From CAAGNP01 sp964611185 (GTDB lineage Bacteria; Bacteroidota; Bacteroidia; Bacteroidales; UBA932), in the NCBI GenBank assembly GCA_964611185.1, contig CAZSXE010000010.1:1-62116 (forward strand): a DNA stretch of 62,116 nt, written 5' to 3'. How positions within the stretch are numbered: position 1 is the stretch's first letter; each line of letters begins with the position of its first letter. The notes under the pieces are model-generated. The model ran no database searches. It was not told where the DNA came from and worked only from the letters and a program-made list of their open reading frames with translations. This document shows, piece by piece, positions 42,296-51,321 of the stretch. Made by a program: the position numbers and the translations under genes.

Positions 42296-43167
42296 TCGTA
42301 AAGGAGTATTTTCTTATTACTCTCGGATTGTTCTTATACACAGCAGGATGGGCGGTCTTTATCATTCCCAATCAGTTAGTGGGTGGAGGAGTCTCCGGTA
42401 TCAGTGCCATCATTCAGTATGCTACCGGTTTTCCTATCAGCTATTCTTTCTTTTTAATAAATATGATTCTCCTGGCCATTGCACTGAAAGTGTTAGGAAA
42501 AGGTTTCGGATTTAAAACCGTCTTTGCAATACTTATTGCTTCGCTATTTTTCAAAATCCTTCCATCTGTAATACCCGATGCTTTCATTCAGGAAATTGCC
42601 ATTTCCAACGGTAAGCTGATATGCACAATTTTCGGAGGAGCTTGCTCCGGAGTAGGAATAGGTATTACTTTCTCTCAGGGGGGAAGTACAGGAGGGACCG
42701 ATATTGTGGCTCTAATGATAAACAAATACAGGAATATCTCCCCGGGTAAGATTATTCTATCGATGGATGTGGTTATTATTGCCTGTTCTTTGTTTTTAAA
42801 AAGTGATGAAGGAATCGGAGTAAGGCTCGCCAATGTTATGTATGGTTATGTGATGGTGGCTGTATGCAGTTCTGCCCTTGATATGTTTCTTTCAGGCACC
42901 AAACAGTCTGTTCAGCTATTCATCTTTTCTAAAAAATACAGTGAAATCGCCGACAAAATCACCAAAGAGATGCATAGAGGTGTCACCGTCCTTGATGGAC
43001 AGGGATGGTTTTCAAAAGAATATGGGAAAGTCCTTTTAGTAATAGCCAGAAAAACAGAATCCAACATTGTTTTTAAGATTATCAAAGAAACCGATAAAGA
43101 TTCTTTCATGTCTGTCGGAAATGTTATGGGTGTTTATGGGCAGGGATTCGATAAGATAAAAAAATAA
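42265..43167 (+). CDS. YitT family membrane protein 2
   Basis: The 300-residue paralogue of the preceding gene has the same layout: PNQLVGGGVSGISAII, FSQGGSTGGTDIVALMINKYR, then DUF2179 with KVLLVIARKTESNI. The two proteins align along their length and arose by tandem duplication. Both retain the membrane and soluble domains, so neither looks decayed. Confidence 0.92.
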   Translation: MEKTFSKIAVIVKEYFLITLGLFLYTAGWAVFIIPNQLVGGGVSGISAIIQYATGFPISYSFFLINMILLAIALKVLGKGFGFKTVFAILIASLFFKILPSVIPDAFIQEIAISNGKLICTIFGGACSGVGIGITFSQGGSTGGTDIVALMINKYRNISPGKIILSMDVVIIACSLFLKSDEGIGVRLANVMYGYVMVAVCSSALDMFLSGTKQSVQLFIFSKKYSEIADKITKEMHRGVTVLDGQGWFSKEYGKVLLVIARKTESNIVFKIIKETDKDSFMSVGNVMGVYGQGFDKIKK

Positions 43168-43223
43168 AAAAAATCATTTTTTATAAAATTCAGTTTTTCT
43201 GCATTTTAACACTCATTTTCATT

Positions 43224-43253
43224 TTGAAAACACGGTGTGATTAGTTAATTTTG
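43224..43253 (+). promoter_or_regulatory. Promoter of the membrane AraC-type gene
   Basis: TTG (43224-43226, within TTTTG) and TAATTTTG (43246-43253) with a 19-nt spacer match the Bacteroidota consensus, 37 nt before ATG 43291. Confidence 0.6.
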
Positions 43254-43290
43254 AAGTGAAAACTTTTTTATTAACTTAACACTAAGCATC

Positions 43291-44436
43291 ATGTCTATTT
43301 CATTATTTAAAGTTTCCCAAATTTTGGGATATGTTTTACCTGTCTTTAATCTACTTCTTATTATTGCAGTAATTATCCTTTTGTATTTCGAGAGGAGAAG
43401 AAATCTGATGAAGGGGAAATTTTTATCTTTCCGACGGATATTATTTTTCTTATCGGCTTCTTTATTTATTTTTTTATCAAATGTTTTTTTTGGGGTACCT
43501 CTTTATGAGAGTAGCTCTTCTTTATTATTCTCCGATATGCTTATTTCCAAGACATATTTGGTAATAAGCATATTATTTGTACTACATCTCTATGAAACCG
43601 ATTTAATAGATAAAAATAATCATATTTTTGATATTGCTTTATCTGTTTGCATACTGATAATTACACTATTTGATTTATTATTTTTGATGGGAATGGATAA
43701 TTTGGTGAGAAAAATATTTAATTATGTGGTCATCGGAATGGTATTGTGCACTTGCATTTCTATCGTGGTAATATCTCTTTATAAAAGCAGGGGGAGTATT
43801 TATTTTACATCTAAATCGAGGATTTTGGAGAGTATATCCTCTTTTACTATAATGATGGCTGTGAGTTATCTCTTCTTTTTTTATTTTTTAACTGATGGGA
43901 AGGCATGGATAGCTAATATCATGATGACTCTCTTAATGTTTCTTGAACTGGTGGTATTTGTCAGGACACTATACGGCGAGCTTTCTTTTTTTTCAAAACT
44001 TGACAGAGAGGATATTCCTTACCGTTCTTCTTTGGTAATTGATGAGGGTTCAAATGATGGTGGTGTAACAGGTATTCAGAATAAACTGTGTATGCTCTTT
44101 GAAACAGAAAAGCTTTATTTACGTCCCAATCTGTCAATAGGCGAAGTTGCCGATCGGCTCATTACCAATAAGTCATATCTTTCCAAAATTCTTAATGTCT
44201 ATATGGAGAAAAATTTCAGAGAATTTGTTAATCATTACAGAGTGGTGGAGGCAATGCGACTGTTTAACAGTAATAATCAATTGTCTTTGAATGATTTATG
44301 TAAAATGTGCGGTTTTAGAAATATTGCTTCATTTACAAATGCATTTAAGCTTCATGCAGGAAAGACCCCAGGAAATTGGTGTAGAACAGTTAAAAGCAGT
44401 GTGGAAAATGGGGAAAAGAGCAGGTTCGCTTTTTAG
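43291..44436 (+). CDS. Membrane-bound AraC family transcriptional regulator
   Basis: The 381-residue protein has about seven hydrophobic helices (residues 13-226) followed by a cytoplasmic linker. A complete AraC-type double HTH (about 268-365) comes next: LSIGEVADRLITNKSYLSKIL and LSLNDLCKMCGFRNIASFTNAFK, then GKTPGNW. The membrane part has no recognised sensor domain. Such 7TM-AraC proteins probably respond to a membrane or external signal while bound to DNA. Its last 29 nt overlap a second HTH gene. No target is evident. Confidence 0.88.
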   Translation: MSISLFKVSQILGYVLPVFNLLLIIAVIILLYFERRRNLMKGKFLSFRRILFFLSASLFIFLSNVFFGVPLYESSSSLLFSDMLISKTYLVISILFVLHLYETDLIDKNNHIFDIALSVCILIITLFDLLFLMGMDNLVRKIFNYVVIGMVLCTCISIVVISLYKSRGSIYFTSKSRILESISSFTIMMAVSYLFFFYFLTDGKAWIANIMMTLLMFLELVVFVRTLYGELSFFSKLDREDIPYRSSLVIDEGSNDGGVTGIQNKLCMLFETEKLYLRPNLSIGEVADRLITNKSYLSKILNVYMEKNFREFVNHYRVVEAMRLFNSNNQLSLNDLCKMCGFRNIASFTNAFKLHAGKTPGNWCRTVKSSVENGEKSRFAF

Positions 44437-44860
44437 CTTTATTAAGATTATTAAAGACTATAAAGGGAAGGAGAGAGAATATAAAATAAGGATTGAAAAC
44501 AAAAGATTGGATCTCTATAAAATGATAGAAAAGGGTATGGAGAAAGATAAGTTATATTTGGATTCCGACCTTACACTTCCTGTTTTTGCTTTGAAAATGG
44601 GAACTAACAGAACTTATGTATGTGAAACATTGAAATATAGAGGAACTACTTTTACTAAATTTGTAAATATGTACAGACTCAGGTACCTTCTCTCCATTCT
44701 TGATGATAGTATCCAAAATTACGAGGCTGAAACAATTGCTAAAAAATCGGGTTTTAGAAGCAGAAGAGTTATGGATAGTGTCCTTTTGGAGAATATGGGG
44801 AAGACATATTTTGATTTGATAAAAAAAAGAAATAAAAATCGTATCAGACTGAAAAAATAA
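44408..44860 (+). CDS. AraC-type HTH-only protein overlapping the membrane regulator
   Basis: The frame extends to 44291, but ATG 44408 (MGKRAGSLFSF) is the sensible start, overlapping the upstream gene by 29 nt in another frame (150 residues). It aligns with the HTH region of that neighbour: LYLDSDLTLPVFALKMGTNRTYVCETL matches its first HTH and ETIAKKSGFRSRRVMDSVLLENMGKTYFDLIK its second. A basic tail (KKRNKNRIRLKK) ends it. It lacks membrane helices. It could be a partner, antagonist or decayed duplicate; function is not known. Confidence 0.75.
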   Translation: MGKRAGSLFSFIKIIKDYKGKEREYKIRIENKRLDLYKMIEKGMEKDKLYLDSDLTLPVFALKMGTNRTYVCETLKYRGTTFTKFVNMYRLRYLLSILDDSIQNYEAETIAKKSGFRSRRVMDSVLLENMGKTYFDLIKKRNKNRIRLKK

Positions 44861-44890
44861 TTAATTTTGCCACTCATTTATATTTATTTT

Positions 44891-46564
44891 ATGGCAGAAG
44901 AAAAGATTATTTTTTCGATGAATGGTGTGGGGAAAATTCTACCACATAACAATAAAGTTATCCTTAAAGATATTTATTTATCCTTTTTTTACGGTGCTAA
45001 AATCGGCATAATAGGTCTTAATGGCTCTGGTAAGTCCACTTTGATGAAGATTATTGCCGGGATTGAAAAATCATACAAAGGAGAGGTGGTGTGGGCTCCG
45101 GGTTATTCAGTCGGATATTTGGAGCAGGAGCCTGTTTTAGATGACTCGAAGAGTGTCAAAGAGGTAGTGAGTGAGGGGGTGCAGGAGATTATGGATTTGT
45201 TAAAAGAGTATGAGGAGGTAAATCAGAAGTTCTGTGAGCCGATGAGTGATGAACAGATGAATAAGCTTATAGAGCGTCAGGGCGAGCTTACTGAAAAAAT
45301 AGATCATGCCGGTGGTTGGGATATCGATTCCAAGCTGGAAAGGGCTATGGATGCTCTTATGTGTCCCGAACCCGATGCTTGTGTTAAGACTCTCAGCGGT
45401 GGTGAGAGGAGAAGAGTGGCTTTATGCAGACTTTTGCTTAAAGAACCTGATGTTCTTCTTCTTGATGAGCCGACCAACCATCTTGATACTGAAAGCATTC
45501 AGTGGCTTGAGGCGCATTTGAGGCAGTACAAGGGGACCGTTATTGCGGTAACGCATGATAGGTATTTCCTTGATAATGTGGCAGGATGGATTCTTGAGCT
45601 TGATAGAGGGGAGGGGATCCCGTGGAAGGGTAACTACTCTTCGTGGCTTGAGCAGAAAAGTAACAGACTTGCTCAGGAGGAGAAGCAGGAGAGTAAAAGG
45701 CGTAAAACTCTCGAAAGAGAGCTTGAATGGGTCAGGATGGCGCCAAAGGCTCGTCAAGCTAAGTCAAAAGCCAGATTGGGAGCTTATGAAAAGATGCTTA
45801 GCGAAGATGGAAGACAGAAGGAGGAGAGGCTTGAGATTTTTATTCCCAATGGGCCGAGGCTCGGTAATAAGGTCATCGAGGCTAATAATGTTACAAAGAG
45901 TTTCGGAGAGAAGGTTCTTTTTGAAAATTTGACATTTAAGCTGCCGCCGGCGGGGATAGTGGGTGTTATAGGTCCCAACGGTGCAGGTAAAACTACTCTT
46001 TTCAGACTTATTATGGGTATTGAAAAGCCTGATAGCGGCGAGTTTTCAATAGGAGAGAGTGTGAAAATCGCTTATGTGGATCAGCAGCATAAACAGATCG
46101 ATCCAGATAGGACTGTATATCAGACTATTGCAGATAATTCGGATTTCGTTAAGCTCGGAAATAAGGAGGTCAATGCGAGAGCTTATGTCTCAAGATTTAA
46201 TTTTTCAGGGGCGGATCAGGAGAAATTGTGTGGAATATTGAGCGGTGGTGAGAGAAACAGACTCCATCTTGCACTGACACTTAAGGAGGAGGCAAATGTT
46301 TTATTGCTCGACGAGCCTACCAATGATGTGGATGTCAATACGATAAGGGCTCTTGAAGAGGGTCTCGATAATTTTGCGGGATGTGCTGTGGTGATTTCAC
46401 ATGATAGATGGTTTCTTGATAGAATAGCTACCCATATTTTAGCTTTTGAGGGGGAATCCAAGGCCTATTTCTTCGAGGGATCTTATTCAGAATACGAAGA
46501 AAATAAGAAGCTAAGACTCGGAAACGCTGAGCCTGAACGCTTTAAATATAAAAAACTTAAATAA
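44891..46564 (+). CDS. ettA: Energy-dependent translational throttle protein EttA (ABC-F)
   Basis: EttA is a ribosome-binding ABC-F ATPase that gates entry into elongation. The frame opens at 44867 but ATG 44891 (MAEEKIIFSM) is the family start, giving 557 residues. Two ABC domains are complete: Walker A GLNGSGKST and GPNGAGKTT, signatures LSGGERRR and LSGGERNR, Walker B LLLDEPTNHLD and LLLDEPTNDVD. The arm and PtIM linker (about 240-310, ERELEWVRMAPKARQAKSKAR) is typical of EttA. alr starts 3 nt after its stop. Confidence 0.95.
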   Translation: MAEEKIIFSMNGVGKILPHNNKVILKDIYLSFFYGAKIGIIGLNGSGKSTLMKIIAGIEKSYKGEVVWAPGYSVGYLEQEPVLDDSKSVKEVVSEGVQEIMDLLKEYEEVNQKFCEPMSDEQMNKLIERQGELTEKIDHAGGWDIDSKLERAMDALMCPEPDACVKTLSGGERRRVALCRLLLKEPDVLLLDEPTNHLDTESIQWLEAHLRQYKGTVIAVTHDRYFLDNVAGWILELDRGEGIPWKGNYSSWLEQKSNRLAQEEKQESKRRKTLERELEWVRMAPKARQAKSKARLGAYEKMLSEDGRQKEERLEIFIPNGPRLGNKVIEANNVTKSFGEKVLFENLTFKLPPAGIVGVIGPNGAGKTTLFRLIMGIEKPDSGEFSIGESVKIAYVDQQHKQIDPDRTVYQTIADNSDFVKLGNKEVNARAYVSRFNFSGADQEKLCGILSGGERNRLHLALTLKEEANVLLLDEPTNDVDVNTIRALEEGLDNFAGCAVVISHDRWFLDRIATHILAFEGESKAYFFEGSYSEYEENKKLRLGNAEPERFKYKKLK

Positions 46565-46567
46565 CCG

Positions 46568-47668
46568 ATGAACCAGTATGCACGCCTTGAGATAAGTGTT
46601 CCCAATCTAACACACAACTTTAATTATTTTAAATCTAAGCTCAAGGAAAAAACAAAATTATTGGTTTTGATTAAGGCCAACGCTTATGGGCACGGTGCTG
46701 TCGGTATTGCCAAAATTCTTGAAAAATTGGGTGCTGATTATTTAGCTGTTGCTACCGTGAGGGAGGGAATGTGCCTTAAAAATGCCGGAATAACCCTTCC
46801 GGTAATGATTCTTACTACCGGAATAGACTCTTACAGTAATATTATTGACACAGGACTTGAACCCGGAGTTCCGAATATTGAGTATCTGAAAGTGTTGGTC
46901 GATGTGATTAAGGGGAAAGGGCTTAAAAATTATCCGGTTCATATCGCTTTGGATACAGGGATGCATCGTTTGGGTTTCTTGCAGAGAGAACTTCCTGAAC
47001 TTAAGAAATTCTTGATAGAGCATCCGGAGATAGAAGTCAAGTCGTTATATTCTCATCTTGCGGCTGCAGAGTCACCAAAGGACGATGATTTTACATTATC
47101 CCAAATAAGTAATTTCGATAAGATGACTTTTGATGTTATGTCAGTACTTCCTGACAAACCCCTTCGTCACATCTTAAATTCATCGGGAATAGAGAGATTT
47201 TCGCAGTATCAGTTCGATATGGTAAGGCTGGGGATAGGATTTTATGGAATTAGCTGCATCGATAATAAATTATTGAAACCGAGTTCTTATTACCGTTGCC
47301 CTGTACTTCAAATCAAAACTCTATCGGCAGAAGACGGGACTGTGGGGTATAACAGATACGGTAAACTCGGCCCCGGTATTAGTAGGATTGCTACTATCCC
47401 TCTTGGCTATGCAGACGGGATCGATCGTCATCTCGGGAGGGGAAATGCTTCTTTTGAAATTAACGGTAAACTTGCCCCCACGATAGGGACAGTATGTATG
47501 GATATGTGTATGATAGATATAACGGGTATTGATGCCAAAATCTTCGACATCGTTACTATTTTCGGCGATAAGCCCACTGTTTCAGATATTGCTAATATAT
47601 TGGATACTATTCCTTACGAAATCTTTACCTCCATTTCTGAGCGTGTGGATAGAGTGAGTATTGAATAA
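46568..47668 (+). CDS. alr: Alanine racemase
   Basis: Alr converts L- to D-alanine for peptidoglycan with PLP. The 366-residue protein shows the PLP-lysine motif VLIKANAYGHG (Lys about 36), the RLGIGFYGI segment, the catalytic Tyr in VGYNRYG and the C-terminal CMDMCMIDI. It is a stand-alone enzyme rather than a MurF-Alr fusion. It is translated right after ettA and converges with cca 7 nt away. Confidence 0.95.
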   Translation: MNQYARLEISVPNLTHNFNYFKSKLKEKTKLLVLIKANAYGHGAVGIAKILEKLGADYLAVATVREGMCLKNAGITLPVMILTTGIDSYSNIIDTGLEPGVPNIEYLKVLVDVIKGKGLKNYPVHIALDTGMHRLGFLQRELPELKKFLIEHPEIEVKSLYSHLAAAESPKDDDFTLSQISNFDKMTFDVMSVLPDKPLRHILNSSGIERFSQYQFDMVRLGIGFYGISCIDNKLLKPSSYYRCPVLQIKTLSAEDGTVGYNRYGKLGPGISRIATIPLGYADGIDRHLGRGNASFEINGKLAPTIGTVCMDMCMIDITGIDAKIFDIVTIFGDKPTVSDIANILDTIPYEIFTSISERVDRVSIE

Positions 47669-47675
47669 AGAAGTA

Positions 47676-49121
47676 TCAGCTCAGCCCCATCTCTTTGGCT
47701 TTCTTTTCCATAAGTGAATATGCTGCTGCGTATTCATTGGGGATTTCCCCATCGAGTATGGCGTTTTTAATGTATTCTTTTATATCTCCGATTTCGTGAC
47801 AAGGGGGGATATTATAGACTTTCATAATAAGTTCGCCGGTAATCGGGTTTTTGAAATTGCGAATTGCGTCCTTTTCTTCTACTTCTATCAGTTTCTCTTT
47901 TACAAGTTCAAAGTTACGACGATGCTTGGCGACAATTTTGTCATTTTTGGAAGTAATATCGGCATTGCATAGAATCATTAAATCGTCAATGTCGTCTCCG
48001 GCATCAAAAAGGAGTCTGCGTACTGCCGAGTCTGTCACTCCATCATCCACGAGAGAGATAGGCCTTAAATGTAACTGTACCATCTTTTTCACATATTTCA
48101 TCTTGTCATTCAAAGGCATTTTCAGCTCTTTAAACACCATTGGCACCATTTTACCCCCTACAAAATCGTGACTGTGAAAGGTCCATCCTATTCCGGGTTC
48201 AAATTTTTTGGTTAATGGTTTTCCTATGTCGTGAAGAAGGGCGGCCCATCTGAGCCAAAGTTCTTCTATTTTACGGTTTTCTCTTATTTCGGGGGCTATT
48301 GCCCTCAGGGCAATAGACACATTATCAAGTACTTGCAGACTGTGGGAGAAATTATCCTTGTGTCCTTTTCCTTCCACTGTTTCCACCCCTTTCAAGTTAG
48401 TGAGCTGAGGGAGGATTAAATCGAGCAAAGTAGTCTCGTCAAGAAGTCTGAATCCTGTGGATGGCAGCGGTGCTAAAAGTATTTTATTGAGTTCCTCACT
48501 AATTCTCTCTATGGATAGAATCCCAATTCTTGCGCGGTTTCTTTTTATGGAGTCGAGTGATTCTGGGACAATGGTAAATTCGAGCTGAGTAGCGAAACGA
48601 ATCGCTCTGATCATCCTTAAAGGGTCGTCGCTGTAGGTAGTATCGGGGTTAAGCGGTGTGCGGATGAGTCCTCGTTTCAAGTCCCCCTCCCCGTCGAATG
48701 GGTCAATCAACTCTCCGAAATTTTCCTTTTCAAGTGAAAAAGACATCGCATTGATTGTAAAATCGCGCCTTTCCTGATCCTCTCTGATAGTTCCGTTTTC
48801 AACAATGGGATTGCGCGAGTCTGCACGATACGACTCCTTCCGAGCTCCCACAAATTCCACTTCGAGACCATTGCTCTTGAGCATAGCTGTTCCAAACCTC
48901 TTAAAAACAGTAACTTTCGTTTTTACCCTTTTCGCTACGGCTTCCGCCAATTCGATACCGCTTCCCTCTACCACTATATCTATATCGCTGCTTTTTCTGT
49001 GTAGAAGACAATCCCTTACAAACCCACCCACGATATATGCTTTTACATGTAGAGTCCGTGCTTCTTCGGAAATGATGGAGAAGATTTTATTATTTAAGAA
49101 TGATGAATAATTTGTCTGCAT
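47676..49121 (-). CDS. cca: CCA tRNA nucleotidyltransferase with HD domain
   Basis: The enzyme adds or repairs the 3' CCA end of tRNAs; both tRNAs in this window lack encoded CCA. The 481-residue protein has the class II nucleotidyltransferase core (VGGFVRDCLL, catalytic DIDIV), the neck region with RRDFTINAMS and RFATQLEF, and a C-terminal HD domain (LLHDIGKP, FHSHDFVGG). The poly(A) polymerase family is the alternative within the same fold, but the HD-containing form suits CCA addition. Confidence 0.93.
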   Translation of the reverse strand: MQTNYSSFLNNKIFSIISEEARTLHVKAYIVGGFVRDCLLHRKSSDIDIVVEGSGIELAEAVAKRVKTKVTVFKRFGTAMLKSNGLEVEFVGARKESYRADSRNPIVENGTIREDQERRDFTINAMSFSLEKENFGELIDPFDGEGDLKRGLIRTPLNPDTTYSDDPLRMIRAIRFATQLEFTIVPESLDSIKRNRARIGILSIERISEELNKILLAPLPSTGFRLLDETTLLDLILPQLTNLKGVETVEGKGHKDNFSHSLQVLDNVSIALRAIAPEIRENRKIEELWLRWAALLHDIGKPLTKKFEPGIGWTFHSHDFVGGKMVPMVFKELKMPLNDKMKYVKKMVQLHLRPISLVDDGVTDSAVRRLLFDAGDDIDDLMILCNADITSKNDKIVAKHRRNFELVKEKLIEVEEKDAIRNFKNPITGELIMKVYNIPPCHEIGDIKEYIKNAILDGEIPNEYAAAYSLMEKKAKEMGLS

Positions 49122-49155
49122 AATCGTTGCAAATTTAGCATTATGAATTGAAATC

Positions 49156-49536
49156 TTAAAATTTCATCAACGCTTCGTAGTCGGATGTATCCCCTTTTTT
49201 CTCGAAACAATAGACGGAAGTGCCATTTGTGAAGATTATGTACTTGACATTCAGTACTTTATTGTATCTTATCCCTTGATCGATGATTGCGGAATTGATA
49301 ACTACTCCCGGTGCTTTACATTCTACAAGAATCTCAGGCTTCATTTCTCGATTGAACACTACTATATCTGCCCGAAAGCTGAGTCCGTTGTAACGGAATG
49401 AATACTCCGACATCATAAGATTCAGAGAATACCCTTTCTTTTGATTTAGCCAAATAATGGTTTTTTGACGAACAACCTCTTCAGGGGTGCGTGCTACATA
49501 TTTTTTCCTTAAAGGATCAAAAATTGTTTCTGTCAT
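49156..49536 (-). CDS. HsdR N-terminal-like nuclease-domain protein
   Basis: The frame begins at 49566, but ATG 49536 (MTETIFDPLRKKYV) gives the usual start and 126 residues. It matches the stand-alone type I restriction HsdR_N-like domain: EEVVRQKTIIWL, the Asp in FRADIVVF, the E.K in ILVECKAPG and QGIRYNKVLNVKYIIFTNG. The PD-(D/E)XK residues appear intact. No modification or specificity genes are nearby, and this small family is widespread in Bacteroidota as a single gene of unknown role. Confidence 0.85.
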   Translation of the reverse strand: MTETIFDPLRKKYVARTPEEVVRQKTIIWLNQKKGYSLNLMMSEYSFRYNGLSFRADIVVFNREMKPEILVECKAPGVVINSAIIDQGIRYNKVLNVKYIIFTNGTSVYCFEKKGDTSDYEALMKF

Positions 49537-49593
49537 TTTCAATGTAAAAATAGATAAAGTTTTCAATAATGAAAAAAGTGATTAATTTTGTTT

Positions 49594-50634
49594 ATGGCAA
49601 AACAAAACTCACCCGACACATTACAACAATTTGAAACCATTAAAAGCAAGGTACTTGGTGGTAATTTCAGCCCGTTTTATCTTCTCATGGGAGAGGAGCC
49701 TTATTATGTCGATTTGTTGTGCAATATTATTATGGAGAGTGCTCTTGATCCTTCTGAGAGGGATTTTAACCAGACCGTTCTTTACGCAGCGGATACTTCG
49801 GTCAGGGATATAATCTCTATTTGCAGCCGATTCCCCATGATGGCGCAGAGGCAGCTTGTTGTGATTAAGGAGGCGCAGTCTTTAAAGAAGCAGGAGGAGC
49901 TCGTTCCCTATTTGGAACACCTGATAGATACGACCGTTTTTGTTTTGTGTTACACAGGGAAAAGTGCTGATAAAAGGACTACTTTTTATAAGACTGCTCA
50001 GAGATACGGAGTAGTGTTCGAGTCGGGCAAAATTCCTCAAGAGTCTATACCCGGCTGGATTGAAAAGTATTTTGCCCTCAAGGGGATGACCATTGAGCCT
50101 CAGGCATCTTTGATGCTTGCCGAATATGCGGGAAGCGAGCTTCGAAAAATTGTTCTTGAAATAGATAAATTGTTGAAATCTGTCAGTGATTCGGTAAAGA
50201 GTATTACGGCTGAAGATATTGAAAAAAATGTGGGAATCAGCAGAGAGTTTAATGTTACCGAACTTACCAATGCCATCTCTTTGAGGGATGCGCCTAAAGC
50301 TTTTAAAATAGCATATTATTTTGGTGAATCTCCTAAAAAGTATCCCCTTCAGATGACTCTCGGTTTCCTTTTTTATTTCTTTTCAAAGATTGAACAGATG
50401 CACGCAAACTCTCTTGCAAATCCCCGGATGTCTCTCGGAGATGCTGCCTTTAAATCTGGTCTTTATCCTAAATATTCGGGTTCATATATCTCCGCAGCAT
50501 CTTTTTACAATCTTCGAAAGACGATGCGTATCATAAATGCCATAAAGGAGTGTGATTATAAAAGCAAGAGCAATTATGGCGGTAATGCCACCGAAGGGGA
50601 GCTTCTAATAGAGCTTCTCGGAAAGATTTTTTAG
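49594..50634 (+). CDS. holA: DNA polymerase III subunit delta
   Basis: The delta subunit opens the sliding clamp within the clamp loader. ATG 49594 (MAKQNSPDTL) is preferred over the upstream TTG, giving 346 residues. Motifs include PFYLLMGEEPYYVDLL, the clamp-binding-like region RFPMMAQRQLVVIKEAQSLKK, GKSADKRTTFYK and a helical collar domain. The stop overlaps that of convergent folE by 4 nt. A TAATTTTG box lies only 3 nt upstream, too close to be sure it is a promoter. Confidence 0.9.
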   Translation: MAKQNSPDTLQQFETIKSKVLGGNFSPFYLLMGEEPYYVDLLCNIIMESALDPSERDFNQTVLYAADTSVRDIISICSRFPMMAQRQLVVIKEAQSLKKQEELVPYLEHLIDTTVFVLCYTGKSADKRTTFYKTAQRYGVVFESGKIPQESIPGWIEKYFALKGMTIEPQASLMLAEYAGSELRKIVLEIDKLLKSVSDSVKSITAEDIEKNVGISREFNVTELTNAISLRDAPKAFKIAYYFGESPKKYPLQMTLGFLFYFFSKIEQMHANSLANPRMSLGDAAFKSGLYPKYSGSYISAASFYNLRKTMRIINAIKECDYKSKSNYGGNATEGELLIELLGKIF

Positions 50635-51233
50635 GAGTGAAGGTTTACCCCTATAAGATTTAAAAATTCACCTCTCGTCCTTTCGTCTTTAAGAAATGCA
50701 CCTGTGAAAGCGGAAGTAGTGGTGACTGAATTTTGTTTCTGAACCCCTCTTATCTGCATACACATGTGGGATGCTTCTATTACCACTGCTACTCCGAGCG
50801 GATTTAAGGTCTCCTGAATGCAATCTCTTATCTGAACGGTAAGTCTTTCCTGTACCTGAAGTCTTCGGGCGTAGCACTCTACGACGCGGGCTATCTTGCT
50901 TAGACCTGTAATATACTTATTTGGAATGTATGCTACATGTGCTTTTCCGTAAAATGGGAGGAGATGATGTTCGCACATCGAATATAGCTCGATATCTTTT
51001 ACGATGACCATCTGCCTGTATTTTTCTTGAAACATTGCGGAGCGAATAATTTCCGATCCATCCATTTCGTAACCTTGTGTGAGAAACTGCATCGATTTGG
51101 CCACTCTCTCAGGTGTTTTAAGCAATCCTTCTCTTTTTGAATCTTCTCCGAGTAATTCTAAGATGGCTTTATAGTGCTTTGCAAGTTTTTCTGTGGTGAT
51201 TTGATCGAAATCTTCTACTTTTTTAAATGACAT
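50631..51233 (-). CDS. folE: GTP cyclohydrolase I
   Basis: FolE converts GTP to dihydroneopterin triphosphate, the first step of folate synthesis. ATG 51233 (MSFKKVEDFD) is chosen over the upstream frame because a promoter lies just ahead of it (200 residues). Zinc and active-site motifs are intact: MCEHHLLPFYGKAHVAYIP, LSKIARVVECYARRLQVQER and ASHMCMQIRGVQKQ with SVTTTSAFTG. It is divergent from mqnB. Confidence 0.96.
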   Translation of the reverse strand: MSFKKVEDFDQITTEKLAKHYKAILELLGEDSKREGLLKTPERVAKSMQFLTQGYEMDGSEIIRSAMFQEKYRQMVIVKDIELYSMCEHHLLPFYGKAHVAYIPNKYITGLSKIARVVECYARRLQVQERLTVQIRDCIQETLNPLGVAVVIEASHMCMQIRGVQKQNSVTTTSAFTGAFLKDERTRGEFLNLIGVNLHS

Positions 51234-51251
51234 ATTCTCAATAATTTGTGG

Positions 51252-51282
51252 CAAAATTAGGAAAAGTGTTGATAACTGCCAA
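51252..51282 (-). promoter_or_regulatory. folE promoter
   Basis: On the minus strand TTG (51280-51282) and TAATTTTG (51252-51259) are separated by 20 nt, ending 18 nt before the folE ATG. Confidence 0.6.
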
Positions 51283-51321
51283 TAAATTCTTAATTTAGAG
51301 GTCTGATAACACAATTTGTAA

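Noticed and set aside
44291..44407. Longer start for the HTH-only protein at 44291
   Set aside because: The extra residues are an out-of-frame reading of the AraC HTH of the upstream gene; the similarity to AraC domains begins after ATG 44408.
49156..49536. HsdR-N-like gene considered as part of a restriction-modification system
   Set aside because: No methyltransferase, specificity or helicase genes are nearby and the gene is flanked by housekeeping genes.
49583..49590. TAATTTTG box considered as the holA promoter
   Set aside because: It lies 3 nt before the start codon, so transcription would begin at or after the ATG; kept only as a remark.
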